Assembly (NCBI GenBank): GCA_001599915.1
Contig: BCIG01000026.1
Location: forward strand, 124,001-188,000
Length of the DNA: 64,000 bases
Direction of reading: 5' to 3'
Source: Symbiotaphrina buchneri
Taxonomy: Eukaryota > Ascomycota > Symbiotaphrinales > Symbiotaphrinaceae
Both the position numbers and the translations under genes were made by a program. This document shows positions 43,869 to 54,349 of the stretch, piece by piece. The notes under the pieces were generated by a model. The model was given only the letters and a program-made list of their open reading frames with translations. It searched no databases and was not told the origin of the DNA. Numbering within the stretch: the stretch's first letter is position 1; each line of letters starts with the position of its first letter.

Positions 43869-45134
43869 TCACTTGAACTCCGCGTACTTGTTCTCCAATT
43901 TGACCGTGATGAGTGCCACCACCAGCTCCGCCATGTGCTGCGGGTCCTTTCCGACCTTCTCGTACACTTCCTCGGCAGAGGTGCCCAGGCCTAGCTGCGT
44001 CGCCGCCTCCTGGGAACGTGCATCAAGGAAAGGGGCCAGAGAGGGCCAGAGCGCTTGGGCCTATGTGAAGTGTGAGCGAAAGAGGAGGCGATAAGCAGGG
44101 GGAAAGAGAGACCACGGACCTGCTGGAAGAAAATGTCAACGCCGACTTCGCCGATACCTTTGATTTCTTTGAGTGCCTTGCGGATGTTGGATGGGTCGTC
44201 GTGTGCCTCTTTACGAAGGTTATTGAGATCGCCATCTGTAGCAAGAAAATCAGCTCAAATTCTATTCATCACTTATGAGTGAGGATAGCTACGTACCGTA
44301 TTTGTTGATAGCCCACTCAGCGATATCTCCCAAGGCTGTGGCGGTCTTCTCGCGATAGTGCGTGTAGCCGCCATCAGTAAGCACCTCAGTGCGGCGTTGC
44401 CAGGTGCTATCCTTCAACTTGTGGATATCGCCCCAGCCCTCCTTCAGCAAGCATTTGGCTGTCTCAATCGCAATGTTATGGCTGATGCGGCCCGAGAAAA
44501 GCAAGGATGTAAGCAGAACGGCAAACACGGTCTCTGGCGTCGGTTTGCCGGGCTCGGGAAGACCTAGTTGAGCAATGTAGAGAGTGCCATATTGGTCAAT
44601 GAGCTTCTGTGCCAATGGCTCGACGCCCCCGGTGGCATTGCCGTTCGTTTGTGGTTCAACAGCAGACTCTGTTGTCGCCTCTGCAGCAGGTGTAGCGCTC
44701 TTCTTGACGCCGGGAGGGCGCCCACGAGGTCTCTTCGCTGCACCACCGTCTGTCCCTGACTTCGCAGTCTTAGCTTTCTTAGCAGAAGGCTCAGCTTTGC
44801 TTTCATCCGAGGGTGCGCTGCGTTTCTTGGCCGCTGCAGGCTTGGGTTTCTCTTCCGTAGCGGTCTTCCGGGGCCGTCCGCGGGGTTTCTTTCCCTTCGT
44901 GTCTGCTTTTGCTTTCGTCACCTTTGACTTAGGAGCAACCTCGGCGATGCTCTTTCTGGGTCTGCCGCGAGGTTTCTTCTCCGTGGTAGTGGATGGCTTG
45001 GTTGTGGATTCGACCTTCCTCGGACGGCCTCGAGGCTTCTTCTCACCAGTTGGCGCTTTCTTCGCAGGGTCTGGCTTAGATTTCCCATAGTCCTTGCGGT
45101 CTGCCGCGCCGGTAGAGACACGAGTTGAGGCCAT
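43869..45134 (-). CDS. AT-hook protein with a helix-hairpin-helix (DNA-glycosylase-like) domain
   Basis: The start is MASTRVSTGAADRKDYGKSK at 45134. The first half carries four AT-hooks (KKPRGRPRK three times, then KRPRGRPPG) spread over about 110 residues, for minor-groove binding of AT-rich DNA. The second half begins near LAQKLIDQYGTLYIAQLGLP. It runs through VLLTSLLFSGRISHNIAIET and a helix-hairpin-helix-like IRKALKEIKGIGEVGVDIFFQ, ending KLENKYAEFK. Introns lie near 44239-44295 and 44060-44120. The fold resembles the HhH-GPD/endonuclease III family, but I do not see the full catalytic Lys/Asp set or the iron-sulfur Cys cluster. Base-excision activity is therefore uncertain. An ACGCGT box lies 190 bp upstream. 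Confidence 0.82.
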
Positions 45135-45323
45135 GCTGCGACAATGACGCTCGTATGGGTCGGCGCGTAGAGCACGATACGCTGACGGCAATGTGTCCGC
45201 GTCGATGGAGTAGGAACCTCGGCTGCGGGAGTAGTCACAAAGGGCAATGCGGGGGGAAGGAAACCTCAGAAGAATGAAGATGAAGGAGGAAGGAGAAAAA
45301 AGGAAGAGATGCTGCAGGGACGG

Positions 45324-45329
45324 ACGCGT
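45324..45329. promoter_or_regulatory. MluI cell-cycle box (ACGCGT) upstream of the AT-hook/HhH gene
   Basis: An exact ACGCGT lies 190 bp upstream of the start codon at 45134. It would fit G1/S expression of a DNA-maintenance protein. Confidence 0.4.
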
Positions 45330-46005
45330 TTAGAGTTCGAATGAGGTCAACGGTCTCGGGGGGTTGGCGCTGCAGAGGACACCGCCGCCGCCTTTAAACT
45401 GGCAACCGCATAAATCCGCGCGTCGCACAGCTCCAAATCCGGTAATGAGCTATGGGGGCCGGGGCAGATGCGACGACGGGATTCAGGTTAGATGCGTCGT
45501 TTATCGTCATCTCCAATTTGATTTACACAGCGTTTTTGATCTTCATATTCAATTTCAATTTCAGTTTCATTTCGAGTCATGTTCAACTGGTTGAAACGTG
45601 CAAGTCCTGCTTCGGACGAGCCAGCAAGTGTCGTGCCTAAGGCTCTATCCTTCTGTGCATGCGCAAGCTCTGGCTCTCTTGGCGCACACTCGGCTACATA
45701 CATGCAACCTGAATCCCAGGGTAATAACAAAGCCCAACAACGCCCATCCCATGCAAAAGGACGACCAGTAAGAGTCCCAGGTCCTGTGGGTGAAAATGCA
45801 GGCCAAATCATGCAGACACAAAGTCTATAGTCCATCGGGCCATTGTCCGCCCTCGCACATCGCTGTAACTAAAGCCCTCCTCCTAGTAGAATGCGTCGGC
45901 TGGTAAACAGTATAGGATTATTTCTTGTTTTAGTATTACCTGTAAATGTTGTTATATTACAGACTTTAACAACATTCTATTCTGTATAACATCTGATTAC
46001 TTCTA

Positions 46006-46069
46006 GGTTATATAACTTGGTAAAAAGTTAGCAGTTGGATATATTATCTTTTATCTTTGTTATATAACC
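46006..46069. repeat. 11-bp inverted repeat in AT-rich island
   Basis: GGTTATATAAC at 46006-46016 and its exact reverse complement GTTATATAACC at 46059-46069 are separated by 42 bp of AT-rich sequence. Each arm contains the palindrome GTTATATAAC. This could form a cruciform or mark an eroded DNA element. Confidence 0.6.
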
Positions 46070-46717
46070 ATGGAAGCTTTCCTATAGTGTTTTAAAGATA
46101 GAGACCAGGATAGATTTGAACTGTTTGTCTCTTGTATCCCCTATGATGTAAGAATGCACCTTGTCAAAGTTGCTTTACAATGTGTTTCAGTGATTGTGTG
46201 GTTCAGTTGGCTGTAGGCTGATTTGAGGCTACTGTTTCGCTTGGCCCATATTCACCCTTTTGTCAACGGCAAGGTTAACACCAAGGTGAAAATTGCCCTT
46301 CCTGGGTATGAGGCGATAGCCAGGAAACGGCCGATCAAACAGCTGCCCTTATCGGATGATTTGGACGCGTTTTGGTGGAGTTATTCCAAAAATTCGGTTT
46401 CTCGGTCGGGAGGTGTTTTTAGTAATGGTGTGTTCAGTGTTGCGCCCGACATCTTGAGAAGCAATAGTGGGTGTGTGTACTCGGCGGTCGCGTGGGCGGT
46501 CGGGGTGGTTCTGCCGGAGATATTGGGCGGTCGGCGTAGTGTCATGGATGATGGCTTGCGGAGTTCGGGTTTGTTTCGCACTAGTGCCATGGCTCTAGGC
46601 CAGATCTGGACCGCGGCCAGAACGGCTTTGAACGCAGACACTCACTTATCACTTCGCACATGCAACACCAAGAACCGGCACCACCAACGACGGCATCTCA
46701 CATTTACTGTTGCAACC

Positions 46718-47159
46718 ATGGTACGTACGGCTCAAGCTCTACATGTCCCTCTTCTTCAACTCTTCTACCGGACCGCCTGCTAACAACGTTTCCAGGCTGA
46801 CAAACTCCGCGCCCAACAACAACTCGAGCAGCTGCAGGCTCGATACGTCGGTACGGGCCACGCCGATACGACCAAGTTTGAATGGACAAGCAACATCCAG
46901 AGGGATAGCTATGCCAGCTACATAGGGCATCCTCCTCTTCTGCAGTACATGGCGATTGGGTTGGGTGAACCTAAGGAAAAAGTCCGGGCGCAGATGATAG
47001 AGGTACAGCATGCGCCGATCCTACGTGGAAAACTTGTCCGGGACTGACCCCGATTTAGAAAATGATACAACCAGTTGGAAAGCCGCCTGAGGTTTGCGTC
47101 TTATTTCCCAATGTCGAAGTGGCCTTCCCGCTGATATTCTTTTACAGGTACAAGATTGA
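46718..47159 (+). CDS. Splicing factor 3B subunit 5 (SF3b10/Ysf3)
   Basis: SF3B5 is a small U2 snRNP (SF3b) subunit that helps hold SF3B1 and SF3B3 during branch-site recognition. Four exons (46718-46720, 46796-47002, 47059-47091, 47148-47159) give 84 residues, near the usual 86. The protein is M + ADKLRAQQQLEQLQARYVG, then TGHADTTKFEWTSNIQRDSY, SYIGHPPLLQYMAIG, VRAQMIEKMIQPVG and KPPEVQD. The first coding exon is the ATG alone, with its intron donor directly after it. Without the last 56-nt intron the frame would run on to 47343 and give an atypical tail. Confidence 0.94.
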
Positions 47160-47582
47160 TAAAAGCGGCGCTCGGGGCTTGGCGTTCGGTGGGACTTCAT
47201 TTTCCGGCGTTGTAATAATTGGACTGGTTGTCCATAAGCAGTGCTCGCATATCAACGGCACACCAGCAAATATCGGTGGTCATCTTCAAGAGACCTTCAG
47301 TCGTTCCTCTCGTTCTCTCATAACTTCTATAACATCACCATGACATTCATGAATATTCTCTCGCATCTCAGTCTGTCAGGTGTACTTGAGCACAAATGAG
47401 CTAATCAGAGATCTCAAGCAGAGTGAAAGATATTGAGTGTGTCATGTGTCTTCCGACAGCAAACTGTATTAGATTGATAAACATCTGATCTTCAAACCTT
47501 GCTTATCCTGCACGAGATTATCGTGCATACCTCTCGACAACCTCAGGTGCCGCCTATCTATCAGAAATCTGCCCTCCTAAGA
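47160..47582. other. Intergenic: SF3B5 3' end and 2H phosphoesterase promoter
   Basis: No further gene is seen between these two plus-strand genes. Confidence 0.5.
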
Positions 47583-48383
47583 ATGCCGCCACGGCAATCG
47601 GTCAGAAATATCCCACAACTACCACCACATCTGTCATATCGATCTGCCGTTGTGCTTCTTCCGCGCATTGAGACAGAACCATGGGTGCGGCCCTTACAAT
47701 CCCTGCGTCGATTACATGACAAGAATTACCATCGTTGGCCACCACATATCAATCTTCTATATCCTTTCTTATCCGATCCCTCAGACAACTTTTCTCCGAT
47801 TGCTGAGAGGCTTCGGAAAGCAACTCACGGCATTCGTCCATTCCACTTACGCTTTACGCAGACAAGCACATTCGTACACAGCCGTCGAAGTGCCACTGTA
47901 TTTCTTGTTCCCGACGAAGCTGCGGGGTTCGATAATCAGTCCTCGCAAGCGCAAAATGAGGCTGGTCAAGCAATTCGATCCCTTCAAGGAAACCTGCAAG
48001 AGGAATTCCGCGAGTGTGACGCTGACCCTCGACCTTTCGTACCTCATATGAGTGTCGGCGGTGCAAAAGGTGAACGTGGTGCCCACGGATTGAGGGTGCA
48101 GGTTGCAAAAGTAATGCAGCAATTCTGTGAAGGCAGTTGGGTCGAGACCACAGACAAGACAGTAGAGGAGCCGACCAAGACAGGCGTCGAACCACCAACA
48201 GAGAACGATTATCAAGTCGCTGACAACGAGCAACTGGCTGCAAGTAGCAGCCCAGATGGCGATTGGCAGCTAGACTGGTATATCGATCGAATCTTCGTCA
48301 TTGAGCGATCAGGATATCGAGATCCTTTTCGAGTGGTTGGGGAGGTTATGCTCGGGCAATCCGAGGCAGCAGATGTATCTTAG
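47583..48383 (+). CDS. 2H phosphoesterase (2'-5' RNA ligase-like) protein
   Basis: The protein of 266 residues has the two-histidine phosphoesterase layout. The first motif is HINLLYPFL at about residue 59 and the second HMSVGG at about residue 157. Each supplies the catalytic His-x-Ser/Asn pair. Known family members hydrolyse or ligate 2'-5' bonds or open cyclic phosphates in RNA and nucleotides. The ATG at 47583 (MPPRQSVRNIPQLPPHLSYR) is the first in frame. A Glu/Thr-rich insert lies near residues 195-235 before DWYIDRIFVIERSGYRDPF. There is no intron. The stop codon overlaps that of the convergent RAD51-like gene. The physiological substrate is unknown. Confidence 0.86.
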   Translation: MPPRQSVRNIPQLPPHLSYRSAVVLLPRIETEPWVRPLQSLRRLHDKNYHRWPPHINLLYPFLSDPSDNFSPIAERLRKATHGIRPFHLRFTQTSTFVHSRRSATVFLVPDEAAGFDNQSSQAQNEAGQAIRSLQGNLQEEFRECDADPRPFVPHMSVGGAKGERGAHGLRVQVAKVMQQFCEGSWVETTDKTVEEPTKTGVEPPTENDYQVADNEQLAASSSPDGDWQLDWYIDRIFVIERSGYRDPFRVVGEVMLGQSEAADVS

Positions 48384-49536
48384 CGTTCAAAAGCATCCAT
48401 GATCTCCGCGCCATTCTGTTGACTATGAGCAATTTGTCGCACGAATGCCAGGGAGGCAGATAGACGAACCATGTTGAACGGCCCCCACCGTCCCTCTCTA
48501 TCTCCTTCTCTGTCTTTTGACACCTCCATGATAGTAATCCAAACCCCGTCTTCGGCAGACCCACCATATATCAGCTCTGCATCATCCCTCGTCTTAGGAA
48601 TCCGGGTTAAAAGTAGATTCGTATCGATCGCTGCGCTAAATGCGGCACCAAGTGCAGGTTTAACCTCCGTTGAGGCAAAGATCGAGGTGCTCTCTTCAGC
48701 ACCTTTGCGGACACCGCCATGTTCCGAACCTCTAAAAGGCTGAATTGTGGAATTGATGAGCAGGGTATAGATCTGATGATAGTTTATAAACAGACGGAAA
48801 GAACGCAGAAAGGAAAGCATCCGCGCATGTCCTGTTTAACGTCATCAAATGGCTCTGCCTGCTAGATTTCGCATCTGTGCTTACCTTGAACTTGACTCCT
48901 GCTCAGCAGCCCTGAAAAGATGTTCGTGACATTGTCGATGATAATCATGCCCACTCTATGCACGGTAGATGCTGCATCCTCTTCGGAGCTGACGCTGTCC
49001 ATCGACTCGCGGACCTCATCAATGCCCTCTTTCACCCCCAGGAAATCGAAGCAGCGCATTATCCGTACACGATCGAGAAGCTTGCTCAGTACCGTCTGGC
49101 CATCCTTAAGATCGCATCTTCCTTCTCTTTGACTCTTCAATCGCAGAAGCAACAGGTCTTTCAAACGGACGACAGAAAAGGAGCCAGTGGTATCAATAAA
49201 AACAGTATGCCCCTCGAGGTCCGGGTCTAATAAGAAAGATGCTATCAGGTGGGTGGCCAGCTGATCCACAATCCCTCAGCAAGCGTAATCAGATCGGAAA
49301 TTGGACAGCATGAAGGTATATCTATAAAAGGGCATCGAAAGTAGACTTACCAGACTCTTCCCCGTCCCGCTGGCCCCGCTGATAGCGTTGATCTGCCCAC
49401 AGCTGAGACCTCCATCGAGGACGTGATTGTCAATGGCTGCGCATGTGCCAGTAGGCAATCGATCACATCTCGAGACATATAACTCGTATAGACTGCTGGC
49501 GAGCACTGCAGGGGCCGCAAATGCGTCTTCCGTCAT
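48380..49536 (-). CDS. RecA/RAD51-paralogue-like ATPase
   Basis: The protein starts MTEDAFAAPAVLASSLYELY at 49536. It shows a RecA-type core: Walker A GASGTGKS, then LIASFLLDPDLEGHTVFIDT, and a Walker B strand VGMIIIDNVTNIF. After the last intron comes ARMLSFLRSFRLFINYHQIY, a loop region, and strands near LLLTRIPKTRDDAELIYGG. Introns lie near 49276-49350 and 48838-48890. The short N-terminus and single P-loop domain match RAD51 paralogues of the XRCC2/RAD51D/Rlp1 type rather than RAD51 itself. The likely role is mediator work in homologous recombination. Which paralogue it is cannot be settled by eye. The 3' end overlaps the 2H phosphoesterase stop by four bases. Confidence 0.78.
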
Positions 49537-50233
49537 CCTGAAAGGGGTATGTGTGCTGTCCCTGCTTAGGATCTTCCAGTTACTCGCGTGTACATGGACA
49601 GTGAAGTCATATTAGATGCTGCCTATTACGAGTGCGTAGGCTAGAATTTCCTAGATTACGGCGAGTTCGATCATCCGGTGATATTGAAGATGTTCTCCTC
49701 TGGTGAGTAGCTGGTCAAGACATTCAGGCGCGAGACCAGCTCGATTTGGTGTTGCGCATATATAGACTAAATAAAACAGTACTCCGTAGGTCGGAACACA
49801 GGCAACATGATATGGCCCCTAAAACATCTTGCCACACTGTTTTGGTTTACTTGAATGGGATGAGCTATAGTTGTTTCGGAGTGAGTGTTTCTTTCATGTC
49901 CGAATTCCACAATAGGCATATCATGAGTCACGTTTGGGGCATTCCGAAGTAGTTTCAGTAGCAGTATTTACGAAGCAATCTTTTCAGTTACGCTCCAATA
50001 CCAAATATCCAATTGCCAGTGCACCCATAACGCCCAGCTATCAGTGTCATCAAGCAACAGGGTGTGGTGAAGCCGTTCAGGCGTTGGGTCGTCAATCTAG
50101 TTGCTCCGCTCCAAGTCAAACATAAAGGTTGTCTCTGTGTGCTCATAGGATTCGCTCCAAAACATTATTCCGCATGAAATGAGAGTGCCTGGTGGTGCCC
50201 ACCTGTATCTGGGCACATATACCAGAAAGAAGC
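49537..50233. other. Intergenic: promoter of RAD51-like gene and 3' end of Pal1
   Basis: No gene is seen. One copy of the decamer GTACTCCGTA (reverse of TACGGAGTAC) lies at 49779-49788. Confidence 0.5.
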
Positions 50234-51984
50234 CTAGTCTCTTCTGTCGAGACGCTCTGGACGCGCCCGCCTCCCTCCCTTCAAGCTTTTGACACGCTGC
50301 AGAAATCCACTAGGCTTCGCGTCATTCTCAGAAGCCATGGCCGCATCGTTCGTAACTCTCCTTTCAAGAAGATTGCCTCGAGGGCTGCTAGGTGCTCGTG
50401 GTCTACCAATCTTCTCTTCCGCCGCCATCTTGATGGTCTGACCCTTACGCTCGTAGGCGTTGTCATAGTCCGCAAAGAAGGGATTCCCATCTTGCTGAAG
50501 TTTCCTCATACCACCCGCACTTTGATAGCTTGAGGGAACTTCTTGCGGGGAGGTAGCAACAGCGCTGCCATAGTAATCCATACCTGGCTCAGGGGACGTC
50601 AAACGACCCGTGTTTGGGTAAGTTTGTTGCCTTTGAGCGGAGATGTTCTTGATACGCTGGGCAAGTGACTTCTTGCGCTGCAATCCTTCAGCCCTGCGCG
50701 GAACGTTGTCCGATTCAGATTCCCGACGTCGAATGGCGACTCGAGATGCAGGGGCACCCTCCAAAAAGGTCGAAGTACCCAATCCCATGGATTCATCCCC
50801 ATGCACTGGCTCAACACGCTCAATTGGGTTGAAAGACTCCTGCCGGTTGGCGGTGGGCCTTGTTGGTGGCACACTCTGGAAACCACTATATACCCCAGTT
50901 GCGGCAGTAGTCGAGAAATCATCAAAGCCTTCTGTCCCTCTTCCATGAATCCTGTCCAGGTCCAGACGGCTATGATTTGGTCCAGAACCACCAAGAGAGT
51001 TGTTGGCGGAATCTTTAGGGAATGCCTGCATTGGCGCATTACCTCTACGGTTACGGTGAGGGTTGCACGCGTCGAAAGGACCGTCATGGTGGAACACTAG
51101 AAACAATTAGCACTCATCGATGATTCGGCGTTGAGAACGTACAGCCTGGTCCATATATTCCGGAAACATCGAGCTTATCAATGAGATCCACACCACGAGG
51201 CCTCCTGATCTTCAGCTTGTTGTCACGAGACATCGGCTCCCGACGCCTGCCATCTCTGTCACGGTGGCGACGTTCTCTTCGACAGTCTTCTTCAGAATCA
51301 AGAGTCAGGCTGGCTCGATTGTCGACCACAGATGACTCTGAGTTGCGGCGATGCCTCCTCATACCGCGTGATGAATCGACCGGATCAGCGAAGACATTCT
51401 GTTCCCTCTGCTGTCTGCTCAGGGCGGCATATTTCATGTTACGAAGACGTTCTTGTTCCTCCTGTGAACGCGTGGGACGATGCCGTGGTGGGGCGCCGCC
51501 GGACCTCCCATAAGGCGGGAGGTTCTCATTCTGGCGCCTGTCTCCAAGCGTGAGCTTGTCGAACAGCGCCAGAGTACTCCCATTCAGCTGCTTCTGCTGT
51601 GGCATTATCTTCTTCGGTGGCGAAGCTGGAGGGTCGAATGGATTGGCCAGGATATTGTTGTCGTCGAAGAAAGGATTCGTTGATACTACTCTGCTAGAAT
51701 TATCGGCCGTTCGTGGTGGCAAAGGCATACCGGCCCCCGGAGATGGCGGTATTGGAGACACGGCGCGGTTGCGGAAAGGATTGTTAGAAGACAGATTGAT
51801 AGCAAGTCCTGGGGAGGCACGCCTCTCTGATAAAGAGGAGACAAAATGTCAGCCACCGTGGATAACAATCCTCTCTTATGACGAAAGCGGATTCTGCCCT
51901 TTCACACGCATGGACGGGGAATGAGTCGAAGCGCTGGGACGTGACGATCAACTTACCAGGCGCTGGCCGCTGGACGAGCGACAT
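50234..51984 (-). CDS. PAL1: Pal1 cell morphology protein
   Basis: Pal1 proteins sit at sites of endocytosis and polarised growth under the plasma membrane and bind endocytic coat and Sla2/End4-type proteins. The start is MSLVQRPAP at 51984. Intron 1 (about 51840-51955) joins it to ERRASPGLAINLSSNNPFRN. Two NPF-type motifs (NNPFRN, STNPFF) suit EH-domain binding. The conserved core is RPRGVDLIDKLDVSGIYGPG joined across an intron to LFHHDGPFDACNPHRNR and MQAFPKDSANNSLGG. The C-terminus is disordered and Arg/Ser-rich, with another NPF (GNPFFADYDNAY). About 530 residues in all, fitting the family. Confidence 0.93.
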
Positions 51985-54349
51985 TACGAAAGCCTATCTC
52001 AAATGGCTGAGGACGGGTCGTCGTGGACCAGAAATAAGGTGTGATAAGGAACCGGTTTTTGGGTTGCGTGACTGGGGGTGAGAATGAAATGATGCTGATC
52101 AGAGGACGGGAAGTCGTTTGTGGTGTCCGCTGGTGAAACGCCGCGAGCTGGCCAGGAGGTGCTTGGCGACAAACAGGGGATCGGTGGACCAGTCGTGTCG
52201 AGTCGAGGTCTCCCGCACTGACCAGGGTTGGCGCCTTTCCAATTATGGTGACCGCCAGACGGCAGAAGACAACCCCTGCCAGTCCAGGGGCGAGAGATCT
52301 TGGTCGACGAGCGAGAGAAGCTGTACGATGTACTTCGTAGGGTGGGATGGGAAAGGAAGGAGGAAAGAGTAGAATGGACAGAAAAGGTGGCAGAAGTACA
52401 CGGTGGAGTGCGAGGATGTACGGTAAGCAGCAACAACAATAATAATAATAAGGGTAAGGGTAAAGTACCTGCGTTAAGGTACGGAAGGATGGGGGAAAGG
52501 GAGATTTGGGTGGCTTTGGCCGTCGAGCACGCGGGTCTGTTGAAGGGCTTTGACTTGGGGGAAGGAACCGCGTGTGGTACCCGTTCCTACCGTAAACGGG
52601 ACGTCTGCGCTACAGTTTCCTAAGTCGCGCAAAAACCCTGAGAACGGACGAGGCCAGAACACTCTCCCGAACCAAAAGAAGCCAATTTGTATGGGGAAGA
52701 GCGGCGCTATACTTCTACGGGGTTTAACCTGCGACACCGCTCCACCAGGCGCCATTTCCTAAACTTCAACAAGCTTCTCTGGACGCGTTCCTATTCCACG
52801 TTTAAAAAAATAATTATGGGCTGCCCGAGGTCCCAGAACTCGGCCACTTTCGCGTACGACACGACGATACACATGTCAACCCGAAAGAGTCTTGAACAAG
52901 GATGGGGCCTCTCAGCCAACCGGGATGGACGCCACGGGTGTTACAAAGTTATGACAATGACGACGGTGCAACCAGCAGATCCAAATTTATCCATCCCGTC
53001 TTGACACAGTCAGGGAAGCGTACGAATAGGTCCACAATCCACATCCCGGGAAGCCAAGGGGGCCGATGCCGGAATGAAGACCGTTGTTATTTATCTTCCG
53101 GACTAGCATAACTCGTAACAATGATGTTAACTAATGGTCGCGACTCACGCGACTCCAAATGATGGAATGATTAAATGAATGTCCCTGATTGCTTTATTGC
53201 GGTCACCTTGGCACTCGTACCTTGGTGGATCCCCTGTTAGTCGGAATTTTGATCACCATCAATAATACGATAGATTTTCCTTCTCTCAAAGGACGAATGC
53301 CAGCATGACTCGACGGGTTACAAGAGAGAACAGACAATGTGGACTTCCTGACATTCGGCAGTTACTCGTACATTCTTCGTCACTTCCCCGACTTGTCGGC
53401 CACAGCACCTTCACCCCGAAGAAAAGGCATCGTGCATGCAAGCACTACCGCCTGCAGTAGTGTTACTCCGGCATTTATGTCTCCTAACCCGCCGGGGATC
53501 CGGTGGCGGCTGGCCTGATCGTGCTACAGTATTCCTCTCAAGGACCCTTGCCTCCCACGAATGGGCGGTCCGGTCTAAGACAATCTCTGACCATGATGTC
53601 TCTCCCAGCCCACGTTGCGGGTTTCAAATCCCAGCAAGTGGACCTAAATTTGGAAGATCTCGTGGCAGTGCCGGTGTGGGGAATAAAGGGTGAGTGGGAA
53701 GGTTCGGAGATTTGATGGCGTATTTCGGCTGTTTGCTGGGAATCGAGGTTCTTCAGAGATTCCAAGGTTACCTTCAGGCCCCCAGCTGAGGTACCAGCAT
53801 TACAAGTCAGAGATTGCTACGGAGTACGAAGTATCGCCCTTCACATTCTTGTAAAATTCGTGTACCCTGATTGGGCTACGAAGTAGATGATTTCTCATTT
53901 GATGCCTTTACGGGAAACTGTGCTATCTGTGGCGGCTGCAGGCTACCTTCCCTCTATCACATACTCTACCTTACCTGCTGCTTATCGTACCAGAAGCACA
54001 TGCGAATGAGAATTGGCTTCTGGTAACCAGATTTATTTTCAAGTGGCTCATAGAAGCACACCGTTGCCATAGCAGCTTGAAGATCGCAAGCTCAAAACTG
54101 AAATGTCCCGATGAGTCTTCTGCACCCTTTCCTCATCCGACTGTGTAGATGGAATGTCGTCAGGCATGTTCATCGCTTGAAACGCCGATAGTCTACGAAA
54201 GCAAATGGCACAAACGCCCTCAATGCGATTCAAGAAGATCAAAGATATGCAACAGCTCAGAGACCGCAACATCGCTCGCCACCAGTTAGAAGGACCCTCT
54301 TAATCTTAGACTGCCGAGGCCTGTAGAGACGTATGCTGGCAAGCTCGTC
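51985..54349. other. 2.4 kb gap upstream of Pal1 and downstream of YAR1
   Basis: No gene is supported. It should hold the Pal1 promoter and leader and the 3' flank of YAR1. There is a short simple-sequence run near 52433-52465 (AAC/AAT units, then two GGGTAA units), an ACGCGT near 52785, and copies or variants of the TACGGAGTAC motif at about 52330, 53818 and 53876. Confidence 0.5.

Larger units (their letters stand above)
45135..46717. other. 1.6 kb gap with an AT-rich island
   Basis: No gene is supported. The 3' half has a 170-codon open frame (46223-46783, TTG start) with no recognisable family. The segment from about 45895 to 46090 is strongly AT-rich compared with its surroundings and holds an inverted repeat. 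Confidence 0.5.

Noticed and set aside
44584-45090. 168-codon plus-strand open frame opposite the AT-hook gene.
   Set aside because: It is the antisense shadow of the GC-rich AT-hook repeats and lacks any family signal.
46223-46783. 186-codon plus frame before and across the SF3B5 start.
   Set aside because: It begins on TTG, has no family signal, and its end overlaps the SF3B5 first intron in another frame.
47059-47343. Long third exon of SF3B5 running to 47343.
   Set aside because: It would add an unrelated 80-residue tail; a 56-nt GT-AG intron at 47092-47147 restores the normal family length.
52448-52465. Two GGGTAA units after an AAT run, reminiscent of a telomere-type repeat.
   Set aside because: Only two units, not the TTAGGG register, and part of a simple-sequence run; no sign of an interstitial telomere.
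53605-53640. A T-arm-like string (GGGTTTCAAATCCC) suggesting a tRNA.
   Set aside because: The stem and loop spacing do not match a T-arm and no D-arm, anticodon arm or acceptor stem can be drawn around it.
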